Assembly: GCA_902566925.1 (NCBI GenBank)
Contig: CACFKO010000002.1
Location: 68,052 to 132,051, forward strand
Direction of reading: 5' to 3'
Length of the DNA stretch: 64,000 nt
Origin: an uncultured Pelagibacteraceae bacterium
Lineage (GTDB): Bacteria; Pseudomonadota; Alphaproteobacteria; Pelagibacterales; Pelagibacteraceae
Shown here: positions 52,565 to 59,699 of the stretch, piece by piece
Position numbering within the stretch: the first letter of the stretch is position 1
Layout of the letters: every line of letters starts with the position of its first letter
The notes under the pieces: generated by a model
The model's input: the letters and a program-made list of their open reading frames with translations, nothing else
Databases searched by the model: none
Told to the model about the DNA's origin: nothing
Position numbers and translations under genes: made by a program

Positions 52565-53125
52565 ATGGATCCAATATCCAATAAAAAAGAATTTGAAGAT
52601 TTAACTACTAATTTGAGAGATTTAGCCTACTCATATATTGAGAAATACAATCCCTCAAAACAACAAACAAAAACCTATCTTTTAAAAAAATACTTAAAAA
52701 AATTTAAAGGTTCTAAAGTAAAAAAAGAAATAACACAGATAATAGACAATATCGTCTTGAATCTGGAAAAAAAACGTTTTTTAAATGATGGTCTTTATTC
52801 AGACTCAAAAGCCAGGATGCTTTTTAGAAAAGGATATTCTCTTAATAAAATTAGCTATTCACTAAAGAGTAAGGGGATTGAAAACGAAAATATAAAGAGG
52901 AGCCTAGAAAAAATAAAAAACGAAAAAACAGATCCTGACTTTACTTCAGCAATGAAAATTTGTAAAAAAAAAAGAATTGGCCCTATGCGTCCTGAGTCTA
53001 ATAGAGAAATTTTTTACAAGAAAGATATGGGAATTTTAGCAAGATCAGGTTTTAATTACGATATTTCGAAAAAAATTTTATCAATGACTCAAAAAGAATT
53101 TAACCAGTTAATTAAACTTACTTAG
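52565..53125 (+). CDS. recX: RecX family regulatory protein
   Basis: 186 residues from ATG 52565; an upstream TTG at 52547 would add six. Helical three-repeat RecX architecture is suggested by LRDLAYSYIEKYNPS, FLNDGLYSDSKARMLFRKGYSLNKISYSL (conserved positions only) and IGPMRPESNREIFYKKDMGILARSGFNY. RecX inhibits RecA filament activity. recA is not adjacent here. It converges with an 8-bp overlap on the small gene at 53118. Confidence 0.8.
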   Translation: MDPISNKKEFEDLTTNLRDLAYSYIEKYNPSKQQTKTYLLKKYLKKFKGSKVKKEITQIIDNIVLNLEKKRFLNDGLYSDSKARMLFRKGYSLNKISYSLKSKGIENENIKRSLEKIKNEKTDPDFTSAMKICKKKRIGPMRPESNREIFYKKDMGILARSGFNYDISKKILSMTQKEFNQLIKLT

Positions 53126-53255
53126 TCTTTTTCTTTTTTTCATGCAATTTTAAATAGTAATCAATTCTTTTTTTTATCGAATTTTTCACTACAATGAAGA
53201 GAATTAAACCAAATAATGATACTGATACAATAATTATTAATATAGTTTTAAACAT
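53118..53255 (-). CDS. 45-residue single-segment membrane protein
   Basis: The open frame encodes MFKTILIIIVSVS then a continued hydrophobic stretch to about residue 23, followed by a strongly basic tail (KKRIDYYLKLHEKKKKTK). One membrane segment is clear. Its ATG lies inside the cysQ stop region (eight-base overlap) and its stop overlaps recX by eight bases tail to tail. The tight packing suggests a real, cotranslated small membrane protein of unknown function. Confidence 0.6.
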   Translation of the reverse strand: MFKTILIIIVSVSLFGLILFIVVKNSIKKRIDYYLKLHEKKKKTK

Positions 53256-54027
53256 TAAGATTCTTGCTTCTTCTTATTAAAATAGTTGGATTTTTATAAT
53301 CTTTTTTTCCATATTTAAATAGTTCTTCATCTAAGGTAGTCACTATCGCTCCTGCATGTTCTGCAATTGCTTGACCCGCAGCATCATCCCACTCATTTGC
53401 TCTAACCTTATCTGCATAAATATCAAATTCCCCAGTAGCAATTACACAATATTTATATGAACAACTTAATTTTTTAAATGATGTCATTCCAAATTTTTTT
53501 AACTTACTCAATATATCTTCAGGTGGTTTTATATGGTTTGTTAATGCAACAACCTCATTATTAGGAGTTTTCTTTTTGCAATTTAATTTTATTTTCTTGT
53601 TATTCTCAATCATAAAAGAATTATTTTTTCCATAAGAATAAAACAACCTATTTTTTTTTGGGACTCCTATTATGCCGACAGCTGGAATTTTATCGATTAT
53701 TAATCCAGCATTTAATGTATAATCATCTTTTCCAGAAATATATTCTTTTGTTCCATCAATTGGATCAATTAACCAATACGTATTAAAGGTATTTTCTTTG
53801 TTTAAATCAACCGTTTCTTCTGAAATTATAGGAATATTTGGCGTTAGTTTTTTTATTTTTTCTGTAAGGATTCTATTAACTTCTAGATCTCCATTGCTTA
53901 CAGGACTATTGTCTGGTTTTATTTCTATTTTTAAACCTCCTTTTTGAAGCTCTACAGTCTTTTTTCCAGCCATTTCAGTGGTTTCTATTAAACCTTCGAC
54001 GATTTCTTTTAGCTCACTACTATTCAT
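53248..54027 (-). CDS. cysQ: 3'(2'),5'-bisphosphate nucleotidase CysQ (inositol monophosphatase family)
   Basis: 259 residues. The metal sites are in ISEETVDL, WLIDPIDGTKEYISG and NEWDDAAGQAIAEHAGA, and KPDNSPVSNGDLE is the loop of the first metal. It removes the 3'-phosphate of PAP generated in sulfate activation. The gene overlaps small genes at both ends (DUF3553 upstream, a membrane peptide downstream), forming a compact minus-strand trio. Confidence 0.92.
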   Translation of the reverse strand: MNSSELKEIVEGLIETTEMAGKKTVELQKGGLKIEIKPDNSPVSNGDLEVNRILTEKIKKLTPNIPIISEETVDLNKENTFNTYWLIDPIDGTKEYISGKDDYTLNAGLIIDKIPAVGIIGVPKKNRLFYSYGKNNSFMIENNKKIKLNCKKKTPNNEVVALTNHIKPPEDILSKLKKFGMTSFKKLSCSYKYCVIATGEFDIYADKVRANEWDDAAGQAIAEHAGAIVTTLDEELFKYGKKDYKNPTILIRRSKNLNV

Positions 54028-54193
54028 TTATGATTATTTCTAAACTTATATTATCTAAGTTGATAACCTGTTTTCCAGCATTTTCAAAATTTACAGTTGC
54101 CTTATTTTTAATAATTGACTGTACTTGGCCAATACCCCAGCTTTTTTGAGAAGGGTTCACAACAAAATTACCAGGTTCGAGATCATATTGCAT
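54020..54193 (-). CDS. DUF3553 domain protein
   Basis: A 57-residue open frame, MQYDLEPGNFVVNPSQKSWG then IGQVQSI and VNFENAGKQVI. The LEPGxFVxNPxxxxWGxGQVQS and VNFxxAGK pattern matches the small DUF3553 family of alphaproteobacteria, which has an SH3/Tudor-like barrel and resembles the RNA-polymerase or nucleic-acid-contacting domain of CarD-like factors, though its function is unknown. Its stop TAG is inside the cysQ start (AATGAATAG), so the two are translationally coupled. Confidence 0.8.
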   Translation of the reverse strand: MQYDLEPGNFVVNPSQKSWGIGQVQSIIKNKATVNFENAGKQVINLDNISLEIIINE

Positions 54194-54235
54194 AATGGAA
54201 AGATTTATTTTTTTATAATATATATATAGCAGTTT

Positions 54236-55369
54236 ATGATTAACTCACTAGGTATAAAAAAGTCCCCAAAAGATACGAAAATAGTCGTGGCTATGTCCGG
54301 AGGTGTTGATTCTTCTGTCGTAGCTGGTCTTATGAAAAGAGAAGGTTATAACGTAACCGGAATAACATTGAAGTTATACGACGATACAAAATCCTCAAAA
54401 AAAGGAAGACAATGTTGCGCAGGAAGAGACATCATTGATGCAAAAAGAGTTTCTCAAACTCTAGGTATTGAACATAAAATTCTGTATTATCAAAAAAAAT
54501 TTAAAAAAGATGTAATAGACTCTTTTATTGATAGTTATACCGCAGGGGAAACACCTATACCCTGTGTACAATGCAATCAAACTGTAAAATTTAGAGATTT
54601 ATTTAAATTTGCAAAAAAATTAAGCGCAGATGCTTTAGTTACAGGACATTATGTTTTGAGACACGAATATAATGGGGGAGGCGCAATGTATCGTGCTGAA
54701 GATAAAAACCGAGATCAAAGTTATTTTTTATTTAGCACTACCCAGGAACAACTTGATTATTTGAGGTTTCCATTAGGTTCAATTAATAAATCTGAAACAA
54801 GAAAGATTGCAGATAAACTAAAACTTAATGTAGCAGAAAAGCCCGACAGCCAAGACATCTGCTTTGTGCCTAACGGTAATTATGCATCGGTTATTGAAAA
54901 ATATAGACCACAATCATTTAAAAAAGGAGACATTCTTGATTTAAACGGTAGAAAGTTGGGCTCTCATGATGGAATTATCAACTATACTATTGGACAAAGA
55001 AAAGGGATCAAAATTTCTAGTCAAGAACCACTCTACGTGATTGAAATAAGAGCCAAGAACAACTCAATCGTGGTGGGACCACAAGATTCCTTAAATATAA
55101 AAAAATTGTATTTAAGAAATATTAATTTGTTAACTGATCGCAATATTTTTGCGAAAGACATTTTTATCAAAGTAAGATCTACGGGCAAACTTCTTAATGC
55201 AAAGGTAAACATTAATAAAGATTCAGCAATCGTTGATATTCTGCAAGATGAAAAAGGAATTTCGCCAGGTCAAGCCTGTGTATTTTATTCAAAAGATAAT
55301 CTTGGCGAGAGAGTTTTAGGCGGCGGTTGGATTGATAAAACTACCAACAAAAATTATCCACACAACTAA
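54236..55369 (+). CDS. mnmA: tRNA-specific 2-thiouridylase MnmA
   Basis: 377 residues. The PP-loop [15 protein letters not shown] is near residue 21; the two catalytic cysteines are in [10 protein letters not shown] and SQDICFVP. C-terminal GQRKGIKIS and SPGQACVFY complete the family signature. It thiolates U34 of certain tRNAs. An alphaproteobacterial-type insert GRQCCAGRD follows the first strand. The promoter lies in the 42-bp gap shared with the divergent DUF3553 gene, with TATAAT at 54214-54219. Confidence 0.95.
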   Translation: MINSLGIKKSPKDTKIVVAMSGGVDSSVVAGLMKREGYNVTGITLKLYDDTKSSKKGRQCCAGRDIIDAKRVSQTLGIEHKILYYQKKFKKDVIDSFIDSYTAGETPIPCVQCNQTVKFRDLFKFAKKLSADALVTGHYVLRHEYNGGGAMYRAEDKNRDQSYFLFSTTQEQLDYLRFPLGSINKSETRKIADKLKLNVAEKPDSQDICFVPNGNYASVIEKYRPQSFKKGDILDLNGRKLGSHDGIINYTIGQRKGIKISSQEPLYVIEIRAKNNSIVVGPQDSLNIKKLYLRNINLLTDRNIFAKDIFIKVRSTGKLLNAKVNINKDSAIVDILQDEKGISPGQACVFYSKDNLGERVLGGGWIDKTTNKNYPHN

Positions 55370-55420
55370 CAGACCGTTAGTTAAAACAACTAAAAAGTGA
55401 TGTCTATTTTTTTTTGGCAA

Positions 55421-55429
55421 TGTTATATT
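55421..55429 (+). promoter_or_regulatory. extended -10 promoter of the small RNA
   Basis: TGTTATATT fits the extended -10 pattern TGnTATAAT. Initiation would fall near 55436, directly before the first hairpin of the RNA. The -35 is weak, as expected for extended -10 promoters. Confidence 0.5.
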
Positions 55430-55435
55430 TTATTC

Positions 55436-55617
55436 GAATTGGGAGGCAACTCCCAACTGGCCAGTTAAGGAAAGGCCGAGAGGTTCAAGCTTAACGGGCA
55501 GAAAGTTCTACAGAGTAGTACTAAAATTGTAGGACGGGAGGCTTGGCGGTAGTACTAAAACGACGAGCCAAAACTTAAAGGTTAGGTCACGAAAGTGACT
55601 TAATCTTTAGTTTTTTA
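55436..55617 (+). ncRNA. unassigned structured small RNA with its own terminator
   Basis: The 268-bp gap between mnmA and the membrane gene is much higher in GC than the surrounding gaps and is full of self-complementary parts. TTGGGAG/CTCCCAA (55439-55445 with 55450-55456) makes a 7-bp stem with a GCAA tetraloop. GTTAAG/CTTAAC pairs within 55464-55495, and GTTCTACA/TGTAGGAC forms eight pairs within 55504-55536. A 12-base direct repeat GTAGTACTAAAA occurs at 55516 and 55549. A 16-bp terminator hairpin with a GAAA loop (55575-55610) and six T ends it. No reading frame fits. It does not match tmRNA, SRP or RNase P RNA. Confidence 0.7.
55575..55616 (+). terminator. strong rho-independent terminator of the small RNA
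   Basis: A 16-bp stem (55575-55590 with 55595-55610, three G-U pairs) closed by GAAA and followed by TTTTTT. ACGAGCC (55563-55569) and GGCTCGT (55620-55626) could additionally pair around it, enclosing the terminator if transcription reads through. Confidence 0.85.
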
Positions 55618-55637
55618 TAGGCTCGTGACTTAATTTG

Positions 55638-56348
55638 TTACACAACTAAGCCCTTTTTCCAAAAAAGAAAAGTTAATAAATAGAAGAATATAACACCGAT
55701 AAAATAGTTCCATTCAAGGGCATGTTTAAAGTGGACGTTGCCTTCAGACACCACTATTGGCAAACTAACTATTGCAACAATTACTAAAATGGTAACTAAA
55801 ATTATCTTTAATATCAAAACATAGTTATTAATATCATTGTAAATATAGGTTTTTAGCTTAAAAAATCTATAAACCAAAAGTGACTGGGCTACGATTTCAA
55901 AAATAATAAAACCGAGCAATACAAATCTTCTAAAGAATTTATATAGATCATAATCAAATTTAACTCCTAACAAAATAGAATGAATGATAAGAAAAATTGC
56001 TGAAAGTATTCCAAAAATTTTAAAAAGATTATTTTTATTTTCAAAATTTTGATAGAAATTTATTAATTTATTAGTTTTTATCCAATATATTATTAATAAT
56101 ATAGAAGCAAAAATCATCGAAGGTTTAAATATTAAATATGCAGGATATGTTCTTGCTGTTCGACTTATAGAAACTCCTCCGTCAAAATAAGGAAAGGTGC
56201 TTCCTGATCGACCAATTTGGTCAACACTAAAAATTGTATTATTAAGAATTTCGTAATTTACAGAAATAAATAAGCATAGATTAATAGCTACAAAAGGAAT
56301 TATAAATATCCATAAACTCAACTTTTTAATTTGAGTTCTAAGTTCCAT
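55638..56348 (-). CDS. multi-pass membrane protein, possibly Frag1/DRAM/Sfk1-like
   Basis: 236 residues with six hydrophobic segments. ISRTARTYPAYLIFKPSMI, placed after the first large loop, and the last pair of segments with ALEWNYFIGVIFFYLLTFLFW resemble the Frag1/DRAM/Sfk1 (PGAP2-like) superfamily, but similarity is only by general pattern. The function is unknown. It starts one base after the stop of a small frame following accC, so it may belong to the accBC transcript. Confidence 0.5.
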   Translation of the reverse strand: MELRTQIKKLSLWIFIIPFVAINLCLFISVNYEILNNTIFSVDQIGRSGSTFPYFDGGVSISRTARTYPAYLIFKPSMIFASILLIIYWIKTNKLINFYQNFENKNNLFKIFGILSAIFLIIHSILLGVKFDYDLYKFFRRFVLLGFIIFEIVAQSLLVYRFFKLKTYIYNDINNYVLILKIILVTILVIVAIVSLPIVVSEGNVHFKHALEWNYFIGVIFFYLLTFLFWKKGLVV

Positions 56349-56349
56349 T

Positions 56350-56481
56350 TTAAGACGTACTATCTTTTTTTATTTCTTTTTCTAGCCCTTCTTTTTTTTG
56401 AGCCAATTTTACGTCTTCCTCTATGTTTTTTTGGGTATCCCATAATTGATTTTTAATACCATTTAAGTTGTTAATTTTCAA
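56350..56481 (-). CDS. possible 43-residue charged protein
   Basis: An open frame starting at TTG 56481 encodes 43 residues of highly charged, probably helical sequence (NQLWDTQKNIEEDVKLAQKK and further KE-rich residues), with a stop that falls one base before the ATG of the next gene. It begins 15 bases after the accC stop. The compact fit suggests a gene, but the TTG start, absence of a clear ribosome site and lysine-rich composition in AT-rich DNA leave chance occurrence possible. Confidence 0.4.
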   Translation of the reverse strand: MKINNLNGIKNQLWDTQKNIEEDVKLAQKKEGLEKEIKKDSTS

Positions 56482-56496
56482 TTCAAAAAAATGAAT

Positions 56497-57834
56497 TTAG
56501 TAAAATTTTTCTTTTGATAGCCAATTAGTATCAAATTCAGAGCTAATGAATTTTTCATGAGTGAGTATTTTTTTGTGAAGGTCAATTGTAGTTGTGACCC
56601 CATCTATTACAAACTCATTTAAAGATCTCATAGTCCTTTGTATAGCTTCTGTTCTATTCCTCCCTTTACAAATTAATTTACATATAAGACTGTCATAATA
56701 GGGTGTGATTTTACATCCCTGAAATATTGAACCATCAACTCTAGTTCTGAAACCCGATGGTTGATGACACACTGAAATTATTCCTGGGCTCGGTTGAAAG
56801 TTCTTTGAGGGATCTTCTGCGTTAATTCTACATTCTATAGTGTGCCCCCTTGCAGTAATATCGCTTTGTTTGAGAGCAGTATCTCCTGAATAAGCGACCC
56901 ATATTTGCTCTTTTACTATATCAATTCCTGTTTGAACTTCAGTTACAGGATGCTCGACCTGCACTCTTGTGTTCATCTCTAAAAAATAAAATTTTCCATT
57001 TTCGTAAATGTACTCAACTGTTCCTGCACCTTCATAACCCAATTCTTCTACCATCTTTACAGTTTTATTTAATAGATCAGATCTAATATTCTCATTCAAC
57101 ACTGGACTAGGTGTCTCTTCAATTAATTTTTGATGTTTTCTTTGTACAGAACAATCTCTCTCATTTAAATGAACAGTTCTATTTTTACCTGACATAATTT
57201 GAACCTCAATATGTCTTGGATTTTTAAAATACTTCTCAATATACACTTCTTCGTTTCCAAAATACTTTTTTGCTTCTAAACGCGCTAGTGAAAATAATTG
57301 ATCTAATTTGTCCTCACTTTCAACAACCTTCATTCCTTTACCTCCACCTCCACCAGAAGCTTTAATTAAAACAGGGTAACCAATATTTTTACAAATCGAT
57401 TTTGCCTCATCTACATTTTTTACCCCACCTTCGGAACCTTCTATAACTGGTAAACCGTTTTGCTTTGCAATCTTTTTTGCTTGAATTTTATCTCCCATTT
57501 TTTTAATAATTTCAGCCTTAGGTCCAATAAATTTAATTCCGTGTTTTTGAATCATATCTGCAAACTTATAATTTTCAGATAAAAAACCATATCCAGGATG
57601 TACAGCTTCAGCTCCAGTAACATCTATAGCCGATATTATTGCGGGAATATTTAGATAACTATTTTGTGGTTGATGAGAACCTACACAAACACTTTCATCA
57701 GCTAATCGAACATGCATTGAGTCGGAGTCCACATCAGAATGTACAGCGACTGTTCCTATTCCCCATTCTTTACATGCTCTTATTACTCTGACTGCAATTT
57801 CTCCTCTGTTTGCGATTAAAACTTTTTTAAACAT
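56497..57834 (-). CDS. accC: acetyl-CoA carboxylase biotin carboxylase subunit
   Basis: 445 residues. RGEIAVRVIRACKEW at the start, ATP-grasp glycine loop KASGGGGGKGM, HLNERDCSVQRKHQKL, and the catalytic MNTRVQVEHPVTE with its glutamate and arginine are all present. It carboxylates biotin on AccB, the first step in fatty acid synthesis. It follows accB by three bases. Confidence 0.97.
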   Translation of the reverse strand: MFKKVLIANRGEIAVRVIRACKEWGIGTVAVHSDVDSDSMHVRLADESVCVGSHQPQNSYLNIPAIISAIDVTGAEAVHPGYGFLSENYKFADMIQKHGIKFIGPKAEIIKKMGDKIQAKKIAKQNGLPVIEGSEGGVKNVDEAKSICKNIGYPVLIKASGGGGGKGMKVVESEDKLDQLFSLARLEAKKYFGNEEVYIEKYFKNPRHIEVQIMSGKNRTVHLNERDCSVQRKHQKLIEETPSPVLNENIRSDLLNKTVKMVEELGYEGAGTVEYIYENGKFYFLEMNTRVQVEHPVTEVQTGIDIVKEQIWVAYSGDTALKQSDITARGHTIECRINAEDPSKNFQPSPGIISVCHQPSGFRTRVDGSIFQGCKITPYYDSLICKLICKGRNRTEAIQRTMRSLNEFVIDGVTTTIDLHKKILTHEKFISSEFDTNWLSKEKFY

Positions 57835-57837
57835 CGA

Positions 57838-58248
57838 TTATTTTAAAATAACCAAAGTTTGACCAAACTCAACGGCTTGGCCATCTTGAACTAAAATTTT
57901 TTTAACTTCCCCATCTGAAGTGGAAGGGACATGATTCATTGTTTTCATGGCTTCAACGATCATTATAGTTTGTCCTTTTTTTATTTTTTGTCCAACTTCT
58001 ACAAATTTTTTACCACCTGGTTCAGATGCTAAATATGCTGTTCCTATAATTGGAGAAACAATCTTTGTTCCACTTTCTTCTACTTTTGATTTTGTTAAAC
58101 CTGGTTTGTGCGCTGAAACAGAAATATTGGAACTTAAATTTTTTGCAACTTTTATTTTCTTTCCACCATCTTGATATTCAATTTCTGACAAACCAAATTC
58201 TTCAAGATATTCCTTCAATTCTTTAATTAATTTTTTATCAATTTTCAT
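57838..58248 (-). CDS. accB: acetyl-CoA carboxylase biotin carboxyl carrier protein
   Basis: 136 residues. The biotinylated lysine is K102 in VEAMKTMNHV, and the C-terminal biotinyl barrel carries SPIIGTAYLASEPGG. The N-terminal acidic helix (about residues 5-17) and a linker precede it. The thumb that distinguishes E. coli BCCP is reflected in AYLASEPGGKKFV. It overlaps aroQ by 11 bases and sits upstream of accC. Confidence 0.95.
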   Translation of the reverse strand: MKIDKKLIKELKEYLEEFGLSEIEYQDGGKKIKVAKNLSSNISVSAHKPGLTKSKVEESGTKIVSPIIGTAYLASEPGGKKFVEVGQKIKKGQTIMIVEAMKTMNHVPSTSDGEVKKILVQDGQAVEFGQTLVILK

Positions 58249-58684
58249 TTTTTATAATTTTTTTTATTCCATCTAGTGCCATAATATATCCATCATCTCC
58301 TAAGCCACAAATTATACCATTAGCTGCTTTGCTAATTAAAGATTTATGCCTGAAATCTTCTCTTTTGTAAATATTTGTTATATGCAATTCGATAGTTGGT
58401 TTTTTGACCGCGAGTAAAGCATCTAGGATTGCTACAGATGTATGTGTATATCCACCAGCGTTGATAATAATTCCTTGATGGTTAGTTTTCGAATTCTGAA
58501 TGAAATTTACTATCTCACCTTCAACATTTGATTGTTTAAAATCAACATGTAAACCAATATTTTTACAATGGGCTTCACACTTTTTCTGAATCTCAGCGAG
58601 TGAGATATGACCATATTTTTCTTTTTCTCTAGTTCCTAGTAAATTTAAATTTGGACCATTTATAACAAGGATTTTTTGAATCAT
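58238..58684 (-). CDS. aroQ: type II 3-dehydroquinate dehydratase
   Basis: 148 residues, dodecameric type II enzyme. VINGPNLNLLGTRE with the catalytic arginine, tyrosine in KEKYG, INAGGYTHTSVAILDAL and ELHITNIYKREDFRHKS are the diagnostic active-site segments. It dehydrates 3-dehydroquinate in the shikimate pathway. It heads the aroQ-accB-accC operon and diverges from thiS with 33 bp between starts. Confidence 0.95.
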   Translation of the reverse strand: MIQKILVINGPNLNLLGTREKEKYGHISLAEIQKKCEAHCKNIGLHVDFKQSNVEGEIVNFIQNSKTNHQGIIINAGGYTHTSVAILDALLAVKKPTIELHITNIYKREDFRHKSLISKAANGIICGLGDDGYIMALDGIKKIIKNEN

Positions 58685-58717
58685 TTTGATATAATAAAAA
58701 TTAAAAATATCTCAATT

Positions 58718-58921
58718 ATGGCAAAAATACAATTAAATGGAAAAAAAATAAGCATCAATGCAAACTTTAGCGTTGGTGACCTTTTAAAAAAATATAAATT
58801 AAGGGAAAAAAAGATAGCAATAGAACTTAATGGTATAATCCTACCAAAACAGCATTATGGGAAAAAAAAGCTAAAGAATAATGATAAAATTGAGGTTGTT
58901 CAGTTTATAGGCGGCGGATAA
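58718..58921 (+). CDS. thiS: sulfur carrier protein ThiS
   Basis: 67 residues from ATG 58718; an in-frame ATG at 58676 would invade the divergent aroQ. The ubiquitin-like fold ends in the required Gly-Gly tail (VVQFIGGG), which receives sulfur as a thiocarboxylate for thiazole formation. IELNGIILPKQHYG is conserved. thiG starts directly at its stop codon. Confidence 0.92.
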   Translation: MAKIQLNGKKISINANFSVGDLLKKYKLREKKIAIELNGIILPKQHYGKKKLKNNDKIEVVQFIGGG

Positions 58922-59698
58922 ATGAAAAGCAAGGATGTCTTAAAAATAGGTAATCGAGTTTTAAAATCACGTTTAATTGTAGGAACTGGAAAATATAAAA
59001 ATTTCAAACAAACAGCAGAGGCTGTGAAAGCTTCAGGTGCAGACATGGTGACCGTCGCAGTTAGAAGAGTAAATATTTTAGACAAAAGTAAACCGGTTTT
59101 AATGGACTATTTAAATCCAAAAAAAATAATTTATTTACCAAATACGGCTGGATGCTTTAATTCAAAAGATGCTTTGAGAACTTTAAGATTAGCTAGGGAA
59201 ATGGGTGGTTGGAAACTAGTCAAATTAGAAATTCTTGGTGACAAAAAAACTCTTTACCCAAACATGATTGAAACTTTGCAATCTACGGAGGTTCTCGTTA
59301 AAGAGGGTTTCGATGTAATGGTATATTGTTCTGATGATCCTATAATTGCAAAAAAATTAGAAGATGCAGGAGCTTCAGCAATAATGCCATTAGCATCTCC
59401 AATTGGCTCAGGAAGAGGAATTAAAAATAAACTGAACCTTTCAATCATAATAAATAATTCAAAAGTTCCTGTTATTGTTGATGCCGGAATAGGAACAGCA
59501 TCAGACGCAACTATTGCTATGGAACTTGGATGTGATGGAGTTTTAATTAATACTGCAATAGCCAAAGCGAGGAATCCAATCCTAATGGCAAAATCAATGA
59601 AGCATGCCGTAGTAGCAGGCAGACAATCTTACTTAGCTGGCAGAATAGGACTCCAGGATTATGGATCAGCTAGTAGTCCTCTAAAAGGATTAATTTAA
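58922..59698 (+). CDS. thiG: thiazole synthase ThiG
   Basis: 258 residues forming a TIM barrel. [21 protein letters not shown], the Schiff-base lysine stretch [15 protein letters not shown], and [14 protein letters not shown] with [10 protein letters not shown] are diagnostic. It builds the thiamine thiazole from ThiS thiocarboxylate and deoxyxylulose phosphate. The window shows no thiC or pyrimidine pathway. It converges on rne with a single-base gap. Confidence 0.95.
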   Translation: MKSKDVLKIGNRVLKSRLIVGTGKYKNFKQTAEAVKASGADMVTVAVRRVNILDKSKPVLMDYLNPKKIIYLPNTAGCFNSKDALRTLRLAREMGGWKLVKLEILGDKKTLYPNMIETLQSTEVLVKEGFDVMVYCSDDPIIAKKLEDAGASAIMPLASPIGSGRGIKNKLNLSIIINNSKVPVIVDAGIGTASDATIAMELGCDGVLINTAIAKARNPILMAKSMKHAVVAGRQSYLAGRIGLQDYGSASSPLKGLI

Positions 59699-59699
59699 T

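Noticed and set aside
55436..55617. RNase P RNA
   Set aside because: Stretches such as AAGGAAAGGCCG and CTACAGAG recall conserved RNase P blocks, but the 3' conserved ACAGAANCCGGC strand needed to close P4 is missing and the RNA is about half the required length.
55436..55617. Two-piece tmRNA or a tRNA
   Set aside because: GGCCGAGAGGTTCAAGC resembles a Ser/Leu tRNA D-arm, but there is no anticodon stem, no T-arm pairing, no CCA end and no A-N-D-type tag frame.
55436..55617. 6S RNA
   Set aside because: The length is right, but the sequence folds into several separate hairpins rather than one long rod with a central bubble.
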